Source of the DNA: Chlamydiales bacterium
GTDB taxonomy: Bacteria > Chlamydiota > Chlamydiia > Chlamydiales > FEN-1388
Length of the DNA stretch: 11,517 nt
Assembly (NCBI GenBank): GCA_021372185.1
Contig: JAJFUY010000303.1
Coordinates: 1-11,517, forward strand
Reading direction: 5' to 3'
Shown: one piece after another, positions 1-6,157 of the stretch
Numbering within the stretch: the first letter of the stretch is position 1
Layout: each line of letters opens with the position of its first letter
Position numbers and translations under genes: made by a program
Notes under the pieces: model-generated
The model's database searches: none
What the model was told of the DNA's origin: nothing
Seen by the model: only the letters and a program-made list of their open reading frames with translations

Positions 1-2
1 TT

Positions 3-29
3 CCCACCGTTCCCTGCGGTCACGGTGGG
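3..29. repeat. GC-rich hairpin at window edge
   Basis: An 8-bp perfect inverted repeat (CCCACCGT at 3-10, ACGGTGGG at 22-29) with an 11-nt loop. It could be the terminator stem of a gene lying left of the window, but there is no clear T-run on either side, so the role is uncertain. Confidence 0.35.
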
Positions 30-39
30 CTTCGTTCAG

Positions 40-63
40 TCGTCTTAAAGGACTCTAAGACGA
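40..63. repeat. hairpin upstream of the pseI promoter
   Basis: TCGTCTTA (40-47) pairs with TAAGACGA (56-63), an 8-bp stem with an 8-nt loop. It lies between the edge hairpin and the pseI promoter. It may be part of the transcription end of an upstream gene; it lacks a T tail, so this is only a structural call. Confidence 0.35.
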
Positions 64-82
64 AGGTGTTCTAGGGTTGTGG

Positions 83-111
83 TTCACAAGATATTTTCGA
101 TGTGGTAGAGT
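83..111 (+). promoter_or_regulatory. sigma70-type promoter for the pseI-like gene
   Basis: A -35 box TTCACA (83-88, 5 of 6 to consensus) is followed after exactly 17 nt by TAGAGT (106-111, 4 of 6), with an upstream TG giving an extended -10. Transcription would start near 118, leaving a leader of about 20 nt before the ATG at 138. AGTGCAG occurs twice just downstream (109-115, 120-126), meaning unknown. Called by eye. Confidence 0.5.
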
Positions 112-137
112 GCAGCAAAAGTGCAGTGTGAGGGGAT

Positions 138-1178
138 ATGCTCATTGGTAAGAAAAAGGTGGGGAAGGGCCTGCCTGTATTTGTGGTGGCAGAGCTTTCG
201 GCAAATCATAATCAGGATATTGCGCGCGCATTTGAGCTTATCGATAAAGCAGCTGACGCGGGTGCTGACGCCATTAAATTGCAAACCTATACGCCCGACA
301 CCATTACCTTGAATGCTGATACGCCTGATTTTATGGTGAAGTGGCAGGGAAAAAACCGACGCCTTTATGACCTGTACAAAGAGGCCTATACTCCCTGGGA
401 CTGGCATGAGGAGCTATTTAGACATGCTCACTTGCGCGGTTTAGAATGTTTTTCATCTCCTTTTGATACTACGGCAGTAGATTTTCTTGAAACGCTTGAT
501 ACACCAGCGTATAAGGTAGCATCTTTTGAAGTTGTAGATATTCCGTTGTTGCAGGCAATAGGCAAAACCAAAAAGCCTGTCATTATGTCGCGCGGCATGG
601 CAACCTTAGAAGAGCTAGGCCTTGCATGCGATGTATTGCGAGCGGCTGGCACAACTGACATTATCATCCTCCAGTGTGTAAGCGCCTATCCTGCAAAACC
701 AGAAGATATGCATCTCATGAACATTCCTGATCTTGCCAAGCGCTTTCACGTGGCTGCAGGCCTATCAGATCACACCCTTACAAACGATAGTGCCATTGCC
801 GCGGTGGCTCTTGGGGCGTGCTTTATAGAAAAGCACTTTACCCTTGATCGCTCACACGGCGGCCCGGATTCAGAATTCTCACTTCAGCCAAATGAATTTA
901 AAGCCCTCGTACAATCAATCCGTACAGTAGAAAAGGCCTTAGGCGTGCCCTACTACGAACTTGCCAACGACGAAAAAGCCCTCAAGCAATTTCGAAAATC
1001 CCTCTTTGCGGCAAAAGATATAAAAGCAGGTGAGGTATTCACCAAAGAAAACGTCCGCTCAGTACGACCAGGATCGGGCCTTGCTCCCAAATACTACCAC
1101 CAAGTCTTAGGCAGCCACGCCACCCAAGACATCCCGTTTGCCACTCCCCTAAGCTGGGATCTAATCCAAAAAGAATAG
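138..1178 (+). CDS. pseI: pseudaminic acid synthase-like protein (NeuB/PseI family)
   Basis: 346 residues, the normal family length. The enzyme condenses phosphoenolpyruvate with a 6-carbon amino sugar to make a nonulosonic acid (pseudaminic acid for PseI) in the cytoplasm, for surface glycans. The NeuB TIM barrel fills residues 13-270: AELSANHNQD (18-27), GADAIKLQTYTPDTI (42-56), FSSPFDTTAVDFLE (105-118), GLSDHT (208-213) and EKHFTLDRSHGGPDSEFSL (231-249). His212 and His233 match the metal-binding histidines of NeuB. A C-terminal SAF/antifreeze-like domain (about 285-346) carries RPGSGL (310-315), where NeuB enzymes have the arginine reaching the partner active site. PseI is favoured over NeuB by LSANHNQ, LQTYTPDTI and the FDTTAVDFLE run. 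The start is fixed by an in-frame stop at 129-131 and AGGGG just before the ATG, at rather short spacing. No other nonulosonate gene is visible beside it. Confidence 0.85.
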   Translation: MLIGKKKVGKGLPVFVVAELSANHNQDIARAFELIDKAADAGADAIKLQTYTPDTITLNADTPDFMVKWQGKNRRLYDLYKEAYTPWDWHEELFRHAHLRGLECFSSPFDTTAVDFLETLDTPAYKVASFEVVDIPLLQAIGKTKKPVIMSRGMATLEELGLACDVLRAAGTTDIIILQCVSAYPAKPEDMHLMNIPDLAKRFHVAAGLSDHTLTNDSAIAAVALGACFIEKHFTLDRSHGGPDSEFSLQPNEFKALVQSIRTVEKALGVPYYELANDEKALKQFRKSLFAAKDIKAGEVFTKENVRSVRPGSGLAPKYYHQVLGSHATQDIPFATPLSWDLIQKE

Positions 1179-1233
1179 TTCGGAACGGAAGTTGAGGGCC
1201 GGGACTTTTCTACACTTTTTACAGTTTATTAAA

Positions 1234-1260
1234 GTTGAATTAAAACAAGAGAAATTCAAC
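1234..1260 (+). repeat. inverted repeat in front of the PQQ-like ORF
   Basis: GTTGAATT (1234-1241) and AATTCAAC (1253-1260) form a perfect 8-bp inverted repeat with an 11-nt loop. The ATG at 1262 begins two bases after it, and the only Shine-Dalgarno-like stretch (AAGAGA) lies in the loop. A weak promoter candidate (TTTACA 1218-1223, 17 nt, TAAAAC 1241-1246) overlaps it. It could be an operator, a translational switch or chance. Confidence 0.3.
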
Positions 1261-1335
1261 AATGCCTTATCGGCAAATTAAATTTTTTTCCGACGTTTCT
1301 TTGATGCCTGGCAGTTTCCACAAAATGCTTCACCA

Positions 1336-1914
1336 TTGCCGAATAACGGGGCAGGGCGCTCACAAGCGGTTGCAAATGGATTTGTTGAGTTTGCAAACTT
1401 TTGGGAGCAGCCTCCAGGTCTAGATGGAGATATGGGACAGCGCGCCTCTCTTGTAAAAGGCAAACACGGTAAAATCAACGACACGATGTCACCATCTAGT
1501 CCTCCGGTAATCTGGAATCTTGGGGATCAGTATGTTTCAGCCATGAATTTAGATAGTGGAGCAATAGAGTGGGAGTCTTTACTTTCACCAGGGTTTACAG
1601 CAACTGCAGCAAGTAGAGGAGCTGGAGCTTCGTGTACACCAGGCCTTGTTATTGCTCAGGCAGCTGATAATAAACTGCGCCTGTTTGATTCGGCTACTGG
1701 AGAGATTGTTAACGCATTTGATTCTGAAGCTGGAAATTCATGGGCAGGTGCTGCTGATAATGAAATATACGTATGGATAGGCCGCGCCACAGGCGGAACT
1801 CCGACGCAATATTTTAAAGTGTTTAGTCTGCCAGAAAAAATCACAAAAAAGCATAAAAAGAAGGATTGCTGTAAGAAAAAGTGCGCAAATTTGAATAAGA
1901 TGATTCGCAAGTAA
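1336..1914 (+). CDS. C-terminal fragment of a PQQ-type beta-propeller protein, probable remnant
   Basis: Residues 66-80 (YVSAMNLDSGAIEWE) and 111-129 (LRLFDSATGEI and neighbours) are PQQ-propeller repeats. GDMGQRASLV near 31-40 resembles the D-x-GQGP-x-LV segment of PQQ-like polyvinyl-alcohol dehydrogenases. Those enzymes are several times longer, so at most the last propeller blades remain. The tail (about 168-192) is rich in Lys and Cys (KKHKKKDCCKKKC), which the family does not normally have. The start is unresolved: 1336 is a TTG without ribosome binding site, while the frame stays open and protein-like back to a stop at 1279-1281. An ATG at 1262 reads into this frame only if the T7 tract at 1283-1289 had eight T. 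No signal peptide is seen, so export to the periplasm, usual for such enzymes, is not supported. I regard it as a degraded gene rather than an active dehydrogenase. Confidence 0.55.
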   Translation: MPNNGAGRSQAVANGFVEFANFWEQPPGLDGDMGQRASLVKGKHGKINDTMSPSSPPVIWNLGDQYVSAMNLDSGAIEWESLLSPGFTATAASRGAGASCTPGLVIAQAADNKLRLFDSATGEIVNAFDSEAGNSWAGAADNEIYVWIGRATGGTPTQYFKVFSLPEKITKKHKKKDCCKKKCANLNKMIRK

Positions 1915-1942
1915 ATTCAAATTACTTGCAACTCTTCTAATA

Positions 1943-1969
1943 CCCAAGCCGGACAATGTCCGGCTTGGG
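1943..1969. repeat. 27-nt palindrome, left end of inverted-repeat element
   Basis: Arm CCCAAGCCGGACA (1943-1955) is followed by one base and its perfect reverse complement (1957-1969). An identical 27-nt copy sits at 2248-2274. It lies about 28 nt after the PQQ-like ORF and could also act as a transcription end, but no T-run follows. Confidence 0.7.
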
Positions 1970-2004
1970 GCTCGAGTTTGGACATTTGCCGAAGGATTTG
2001 GAGT

Positions 2005-2022
2005 GCGGTAATTTTTTACCGC
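2005..2022. repeat. small hairpin inside the left arm
   Basis: GCGGTAA (2005-2011), loop TTTT, TTACCGC (2016-2022): a perfect 7-bp stem. The right arm carries the same block with one change, so its stem there is imperfect. Confidence 0.5.
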
Positions 2023-2155
2023 TCTTAATTTTGCGACCACGCACTATATCTTCGATAGCATCCAAAACATACAATAGCCCCAAACTATAACTCAATTGGG
2101 AAAGCCCAAGTATTGAACGTTCGTGCAAGTGTGGAAGTTATTGTTAAATCGGTGT

Positions 2156-2278
2156 GTGGTCGAAAATTAAGAGCGGTAAAAAATTACCACACTCCAGAAG
2201 CTTCGCTAGTAGTTATGGTATTGTAATTCAAATGTCCAAACTCGAGACCCAAGCCGGACAATGTCCGGCTTGGGGGTA
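2156..2278. repeat. right arm of the inverted-repeat element
   Basis: Reverse complement of the left arm 1941-2040, with one single-base gap near 2162, scattered substitutions and about 22 extra bases at 2197-2230. It ends in the second palindrome copy followed by GGTA. Confidence 0.65.
2248..2274. repeat. 27-nt palindrome, right end of inverted-repeat element
   Basis: Second identical copy of the palindrome with arm CCCAAGCCGGACA and a single central base. Two perfect copies about 305 nt apart, inside arms that have diverged elsewhere, suggest the palindrome is the conserved functional end. Confidence 0.7.
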
Positions 2279-2289
2279 TTTCTCGTTTG

Positions 2290-2306
2290 GCTGAAGAGAT
2301 TTCAGC
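2290..2306 (-). terminator. weak hairpin after the exported-protein gene
   Basis: GCTGAA (2290-2295) pairs with TTCAGC (2301-2306) around a 5-nt loop, 22 nt beyond the stop codon of the minus-strand gene at 2329. No T-run follows on the minus strand, so a terminator role is tentative. Confidence 0.3.
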
Positions 2307-2328
2307 TACCGTATTTAGAGTTAATTAA

Positions 2329-2889
2329 CTATTTTTTGCCGATAAACCAGTGGCAGCCTAGGCACTGATCGACGTTATCATATAATGTTAAGTACACACA
2401 GCGAAATTCTATGTAATTAACATTTTTAAATGAACCGGTACCATGCCATTGTATCACAGAAGGATCACCTTTTTTAGAGTGATTCGATTCAAAACTTAAT
2501 AGGCCAGCATTTGGATTATTAAGATATTGTGCTAATTCAGGAAACGAACTTACCACTGCTTCATCAACTGGAGAAAAATAGGAAAGCCCATTTGATATTT
2601 CGACTTTTAGTTTGCTGCCATCTTTAAGGCTCCATTCATGACGGACAGCATCTTCACCTACCGGATATGTTGCAGTGCAACCAATCTTGCGTCCTTGATC
2701 GTTAAATAGGGGGCATTTGGCTATGGCGCCAGAATCTGCAGTAAGATTTGGGCCATATCCTCTGTATAGCAGTCCTTTAGCAACGGTATAATCGCAACCA
2801 GAATTACTTGAAGCAGAAAGTGACTGTTGCATGCCAATAAGCATTGTCAACATGGTTGTAAGGCCGATCAGAAATGATTTTAGGTTCAT
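2329..2889 (-). CDS. small exported cysteine-containing protein of unknown function
   Basis: 186 residues from the preferred start. I do not recognise a family. The N-terminus is a clear signal peptide: MNLK, a hydrophobic core (residues 5-20) and a likely cleavage after SLSA (Ala26). The mature part has exactly six cysteines (32, 59, 71, 164, 176, 179), an even number that would suit disulfides in the periplasm or beyond; the last two form CLGC near the C-terminus. That pair could suggest a redox or metal site, but nothing else supports it. The start at 2889 is chosen over an open extension to 2931 because GAGGAG lies 8 nt before it and the signal peptide begins there. A promoter candidate sits at 2930-2957. 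It is the last minus-strand gene before the inverted-repeat element and is probably transcribed alone. Confidence 0.75.
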   Translation of the reverse strand: MNLKSFLIGLTTMLTMLIGMQQSLSASSNSGCDYTVAKGLLYRGYGPNLTADSGAIAKCPLFNDQGRKIGCTATYPVGEDAVRHEWSLKDGSKLKVEISNGLSYFSPVDEAVVSSFPELAQYLNNPNAGLLSFESNHSKKGDPSVIQWHGTGSFKNVNYIEFRCVYLTLYDNVDQCLGCHWFIGKK

Positions 2890-2897
2890 GTTGAAAA

Positions 2898-2903
2898 CTC
2901 CTC
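2898..2903 (-). promoter_or_regulatory. Shine-Dalgarno that decides the start at 2889
   Basis: GAGGAG on the minus strand, 8 nt before the ATG at 2889-2887. It makes the upstream 14 codons (2931-2890) very unlikely to be translated. Confidence 0.75.
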
Positions 2904-2929
2904 TATTTGTGTTTTCAACTTCACTCTGC

Positions 2930-2957
2930 ATAATGCCAATTTTCTTTGCGATGAAAA
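2930..2957 (-). promoter_or_regulatory. promoter candidate for the exported-protein gene
   Basis: On the minus strand TTTTCA (2957-2952), 16 nt, CATTAT (2935-2930), with TGG just before the -10. The leader would be about 34 nt. A perfect 10-bp palindrome AAACCGGTTT (2955-2964) overlaps the upstream edge of the -35 and could be an operator half-site pair. By-eye call. Confidence 0.35.
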
Positions 2958-3007
2958 CCGGTTTCTTATTTACCAGATGAAAAGTGAATAGAGCCGGCCC
3001 TCGAATT

Positions 3008-4570
3008 TTAGTGGATGCGCTCGTAGATCATTATGGCGGCGTTTGATTGGGGAATGTCTTGGCCAATAAGGCGTACGTGTGCGTCGTTACAGTTGTGCCA
3101 GCCGTCGGCTCGGCGGCTCATGGCTGTCCAGTGTGCGCGACCGTGGTTTTCTAGGATGCCTACGAGGCGATATTTGGTGTTTTCTTGTGGGGTGTCAAAG
3201 GCTTGTGCAATATCGAGAAATTCATCTCTGGCAGTAGTGGAGTAGGGCGTAAATTGCGTGTCCATAAATTCGCCTTTTGATGCGCCGACTTTCATGGCAA
3301 TAAGTTCAGGTGGTGCACCTCTGATTCTGTAGCAGGAAGTAGCATCATTTACAGTAAGTTCACTGCCGTTAGCAGTCTCAGCTCTCCAGCCCAAATCTGA
3401 ATCAACGGTTGCCTCTTTGCATTGCTGATTGAATGTTTCTTGAATGGAGGGTTGCTTGCCTGTTCCTGAGGTGTTCATTTCTGGCCATAGAAGCTGTTTT
3501 GAGACGACATCACTAGTGATTTGGGCAGTAATAAAAGCGCCTGTTGAGTCTATGCCGCCTATAGCTGATTTCCTGGTAACAAAAGAATATTCAAGTCCTA
3601 GAGATTCTGCAAGCACCATAAGGATAAGGTCGGCATCGGCCATGGCATAGAGTTGCTCTACACCAAGAGCTTCTAGGCGCTCTTCAAATATTTGGCGACG
3701 AAGTTCTGCTGCGTGCTTTCCTATTGCAGAGGCAGTTTTTGCAGTGGGCTCAATGGCGTAAGAATCGTAGGCTGCCAAAAACTCTTTTAGAGGTTTTATA
3801 TAAGGCGGTGTATCTTTAGTGTAGGCATGAATGCGATCGCGTATACATGCTGATCCAAGAAGGCCTTGTAGGGCGCTATTCAAATAGCAGCTATTGCCTG
3901 CATTCTTGATGCCAGGAACCGGTGGGGATGGCGGACGCACTGTGGAAGGTTCTTCTAAAGATTTTCTAAGATCTGCAATTTGATTTTTGAGGTCTTTGAA
4001 ATAGGTATCAAGCGTGTTTGTATTGCTTGTGTCTTTATTTAAAGAGGTGAGTATTTGAGAGACTTCAGCTTCTTTACGAGCCATGAGCTCTTCCATCGCG
4101 GCAAGCTCATTAAGTGCATACTCTTTATTTGCAACGTGAGATTTAATGGTTGTAAACCAGTTGTCAAGAAAAGGGAAAATCTCGTCTGCAACGGCATAGT
4201 ATTTTTCTTTAAGGGCTGCGATTGGATCTATTTGGGGTGTAGCAGTTTCTGGCTCACTTGGTTTGGTTGTGGTTAAAATTGGAGTGGTAACTGCTGTTGT
4301 TTTAGTGATTGTAAGGGTATTGATTTCGTTATTTATCGATTTAACGCTCAGAAATGTGTTTTTGGTGTCGAAGATAACTGACTTTAAAAACGAAAATAGC
4401 GAATGAACAGAAGAAAAGATAGATTTGATTTCAATAGTGTTTGCATCTGTTTTTACAGCATAAAAACGGCCCTGTAGCTGAGATGAATCTTTTAAAAAAA
4501 CATCCCGTTCTCTAGAAATACTTGTTGTATAGACGCGAAGAACTTCATCTGAAAAGTGAAGACTTGACAT
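3008..4570 (-). CDS. C19 (USP-type) cysteine protease, putative deubiquitinase effector
   Basis: 520 residues. The C-terminal part (about 218-520) is a ubiquitin-specific-protease fold reduced to about 300 residues. The Cys box GIKNAGNSCYLNSALQGL (220-237) has nucleophile Cys228, with Asn223 at the oxyanion position five residues earlier. The His box is GILENHGRAHW (471-481) with His480, then NCNDAHV (493-499), where Asp496 or Asn495 would complete the triad 15-16 residues on, the usual spacing. GHY is replaced by AHW. No Cys-x-x-Cys zinc-finger pairs are seen. The front part has an unrecognised domain (1-90), a Thr/Pro-rich linker (90-116), helical and probably coiled-coil segments (117-205), and a Pro-rich hinge (RPPSPPVPG, 212-220). 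No signal peptide, so secretion, if any, would be by type III or similar. Known family role: removing ubiquitin from proteins; host targeting is inferred because bacteria lack ubiquitin. No Shine-Dalgarno precedes the ATG; a TATAAT lies 12 nt before it. Confidence 0.8.
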   Translation of the reverse strand: MSSLHFSDEVLRVYTTSISRERDVFLKDSSQLQGRFYAVKTDANTIEIKSIFSSVHSLFSFLKSVIFDTKNTFLSVKSINNEINTLTITKTTAVTTPILTTTKPSEPETATPQIDPIAALKEKYYAVADEIFPFLDNWFTTIKSHVANKEYALNELAAMEELMARKEAEVSQILTSLNKDTSNTNTLDTYFKDLKNQIADLRKSLEEPSTVRPPSPPVPGIKNAGNSCYLNSALQGLLGSACIRDRIHAYTKDTPPYIKPLKEFLAAYDSYAIEPTAKTASAIGKHAAELRRQIFEERLEALGVEQLYAMADADLILMVLAESLGLEYSFVTRKSAIGGIDSTGAFITAQITSDVVSKQLLWPEMNTSGTGKQPSIQETFNQQCKEATVDSDLGWRAETANGSELTVNDATSCYRIRGAPPELIAMKVGASKGEFMDTQFTPYSTTARDEFLDIAQAFDTPQENTKYRLVGILENHGRAHWTAMSRRADGWHNCNDAHVRLIGQDIPQSNAAIMIYERIH

Positions 4571-4582
4571 AAAATCAACTAA

Positions 4583-4588
4583 ATTATA
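4583..4588 (-). promoter_or_regulatory. -10 box close to the start of the C19 protease gene
   Basis: A perfect TATAAT on the minus strand ends 12 nt before the ATG at 4570, so the transcript would have only about 5 nt of leader and no ribosome binding site. No good -35 is seen at normal spacing in this AT-rich stretch. Confidence 0.4.
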
Positions 4589-4614
4589 ATTAACTGTATT
4601 TTACAATTTTATTA

Positions 4615-4664
4615 ATAAATAATCAATAAAATGGAATTATCCCTTAATTTAATTAAGGGATAAT
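4615..4664 (-). terminator. intrinsic terminator of the gatCAB operon
   Basis: A 29-nt palindrome (4636-4664, arm ATTATCCCTTAATT, 14 bp each side of one base) starts 8 nt after the gatB stop. On the minus strand it is followed by a T-rich run (TTCCATTTTATTG). This is the clearest terminator in the window and separates gatB from the C19 gene. Confidence 0.75.
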
Positions 4665-4672
4665 CAAGTTAA

Positions 4673-6154
4673 TTACTTAGATGCGGCGATTTTGGCGATT
4701 TTTTCTTTTAAAAGCTCGTTTACTACCTGCGGGGAGGCGGTACCTTTCGTAGCTTTCATCACTTGGCCCACTAAGAAGGCAAAGGCGCGGTCGCGCCCGG
4801 CAAGTACTGAGTCAATAGAGTCTTGGTTTGCGGCAAGGACTGTATCAACTAAGGTTTCGATGGCACCTCTATCGTTGAGGGGCTGGTAGTCTGGGTTTTT
4901 GGCTACAATTTCACTTGGGCGGCATCCTTGAGCTGCTACCATTTCATCTGCTACACTTTTGGCGATTTTACCGTGAATGGCGCCTTTTTCAATAAGCTCT
5001 ACAAGTTCTGCAACATGCTCTGGCAGAATAGGTGTCTGATAGAGCGTGAGGTTTTTTTCTTTTAAACGGCCAGGAAATTCTACGATAATCCAGTTCGTTA
5101 AGTTTTTGGCATTAGAGCAGGATTTTAGGGCTGCTTCAAAGTAGTCAGCAAGCTTTTTGTCGCTTGCTAAAAAGAAGGCCTGACTCACAGCTAGGCCAAG
5201 TGTTTCTACATAGCGCTTTTCTTTTTGTAGAGGCAGTTCTGGCAGGGTTTTTGTAAGTTCATCTACATAGCTTTGTGTGATGACAAGGGGTAATAAATCA
5301 GGCTCTGGGAAGTAGCGGTAGTCATCGGCGTATTCTTTTTTACGCATAAGAACTGTAATGCCCTGATCTGGGTCCCAACGGTGTGTGGCTTGGGTAATAA
5401 CCTGTTTCGGGTCTTTATCTGGGTTTGCTTCATACGCCTTAACTTGGCGTGCAATTTCGTGATCGATTGCAAGTTCTAGGTTAGAAAAAGAGTTCATGTT
5501 TTTAATTTCGATTTTATTTCGAAATTCTTTTTCGCCGCGTTTACGAACGGAGATGTTCACGTCAAAGCGAAGTGAGCCTTCTTCCATGTTGCAGTCTGAT
5601 GCGTCAAGATATTCTAAGATAGCTTTGATGGCCATAGCGTAGCTAGAGGCATCTTTTGGTGTGCGCATGCAGGGTTCTGATACAATTTCAATGAGGGGGA
5701 CGCCCGCTCTATTATAGTCGACACCAGCAAAGGTGGTAAAGTGCTTGAGCATACCTGAGTCATCTTCGATATGCGCACGTGTGATCTGAAATTCTTTTTC
5801 TTGTCCGTCAACAACAGCCACAACCTGCCCGCCCATAATAATCGGCGTTTCATACTGCGTGATCTGGAAGTTACGCGGGTTGTCAGGGTAAAAGTAAGAT
5901 TTACGGTCAAACTGGCTTACAAGGTTAATGTGAGCGCCAACGCTTAAACCAAATTGCACGGCCTTTTTTACTACTTCTTCGTTTAATACTGGTAGTGACC
6001 CCGGAAGGGCAGTAGATACTTCAGAAATGTTGGTATTAGGCTCATCGCCAAAGCGGTTCGCATCAGAGCTAAAGAGCTTTGATTTCGTGTTGAGCTCAGC
6101 GTGAATTTCTAGGCCAATGATTGGCTCCCACTCAGTCAGATTAATTTTTGTCAT
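4673..6154 (-). CDS. gatB: aspartyl/glutamyl-tRNA amidotransferase subunit B
   Basis: 493 residues, normal length. GatB is the kinase and tRNA-binding subunit of GatCAB, which turns Glu-tRNA-Gln (and Asp-tRNA-Asn) into the correct amidated tRNA using ATP and ammonia from GatA. The catalytic cradle shows IGLEIHAEL (13-21), PGSLPVLNEE (51-60), DRKSYFYPDNPRNFQITQYE (83-102), HIEDDSGMLKH (127-137), NRAGVPLIEIVSEP (147-160) and EGSLRFDVNISVR (197-209). The C-terminal half ends in a YqeY-like helical tail (GQVMKATKG near 467-475). The runs around DRKSYFYPD and AGVDYNRAGVPLIEIVS resemble chlamydial GatB closely. It starts 3 nt after the gatA stop with GAGG 8 nt before its ATG, so translation is probably coupled. 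A strong terminator follows the stop. Confidence 0.96.
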   Translation of the reverse strand: MTKINLTEWEPIIGLEIHAELNTKSKLFSSDANRFGDEPNTNISEVSTALPGSLPVLNEEVVKKAVQFGLSVGAHINLVSQFDRKSYFYPDNPRNFQITQYETPIIMGGQVVAVVDGQEKEFQITRAHIEDDSGMLKHFTTFAGVDYNRAGVPLIEIVSEPCMRTPKDASSYAMAIKAILEYLDASDCNMEEGSLRFDVNISVRKRGEKEFRNKIEIKNMNSFSNLELAIDHEIARQVKAYEANPDKDPKQVITQATHRWDPDQGITVLMRKKEYADDYRYFPEPDLLPLVITQSYVDELTKTLPELPLQKEKRYVETLGLAVSQAFFLASDKKLADYFEAALKSCSNAKNLTNWIIVEFPGRLKEKNLTLYQTPILPEHVAELVELIEKGAIHGKIAKSVADEMVAAQGCRPSEIVAKNPDYQPLNDRGAIETLVDTVLAANQDSIDSVLAGRDRAFAFLVGQVMKATKGTASPQVVNELLKEKIAKIAASK

Positions 6155-6157
6155 ATG

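Larger units (their letters stand above)
1941..2278. mobile_element. MITE-like inverted-repeat element
   Basis: This gene-free stretch is a long imperfect inverted repeat. The left arm (1941-2040) and the reverse complement of the right arm (2156-2278) match almost base for base in two blocks: GTGGTCG plus AAAATTAAGAGCGGTAAAAA through CACTCC, and AAATGTCCAAACTCGAG plus the terminal palindrome. Between the blocks the right arm carries about 34 nt where the left has about 12. The core 2041-2155 has no convincing ORF. Both outer ends read TACCC when viewed inward, so the element is bounded by TA, as for elements moved by IS630/mariner-type transposases. Short length and no transposase suggest a non-autonomous element; mobility is inference from structure. 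Confidence 0.45.

Noticed and set aside
1..48. Possible C-terminal end of a gene entering from the left (plus-strand frame ending at TAA 46-48)
   Set aside because: Only 15 codons are visible and they run through a hairpin; too short to support a coding call.
1278..1484. Minus-strand frame ending in a CGNC plus basic tail, zinc-finger-like
   Set aside because: It is antisense to the PQQ-like frame, which shows family motifs; two cysteines and a basic tail alone are not evidence.
1937..2128. Minus-strand 63-codon frame inside the inverted-repeat element
   Set aside because: Starts at a TTG with no ribosome site and runs through the palindrome. The matching reading in the right arm (KIKSGKKLPHS) is only the mirror image produced by the inverted repeat.
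2890..2931. Fourteen extra N-terminal codons on the exported protein
   Set aside because: The Shine-Dalgarno GAGGAG lies inside this stretch, 8 nt before the later ATG where the signal peptide begins.
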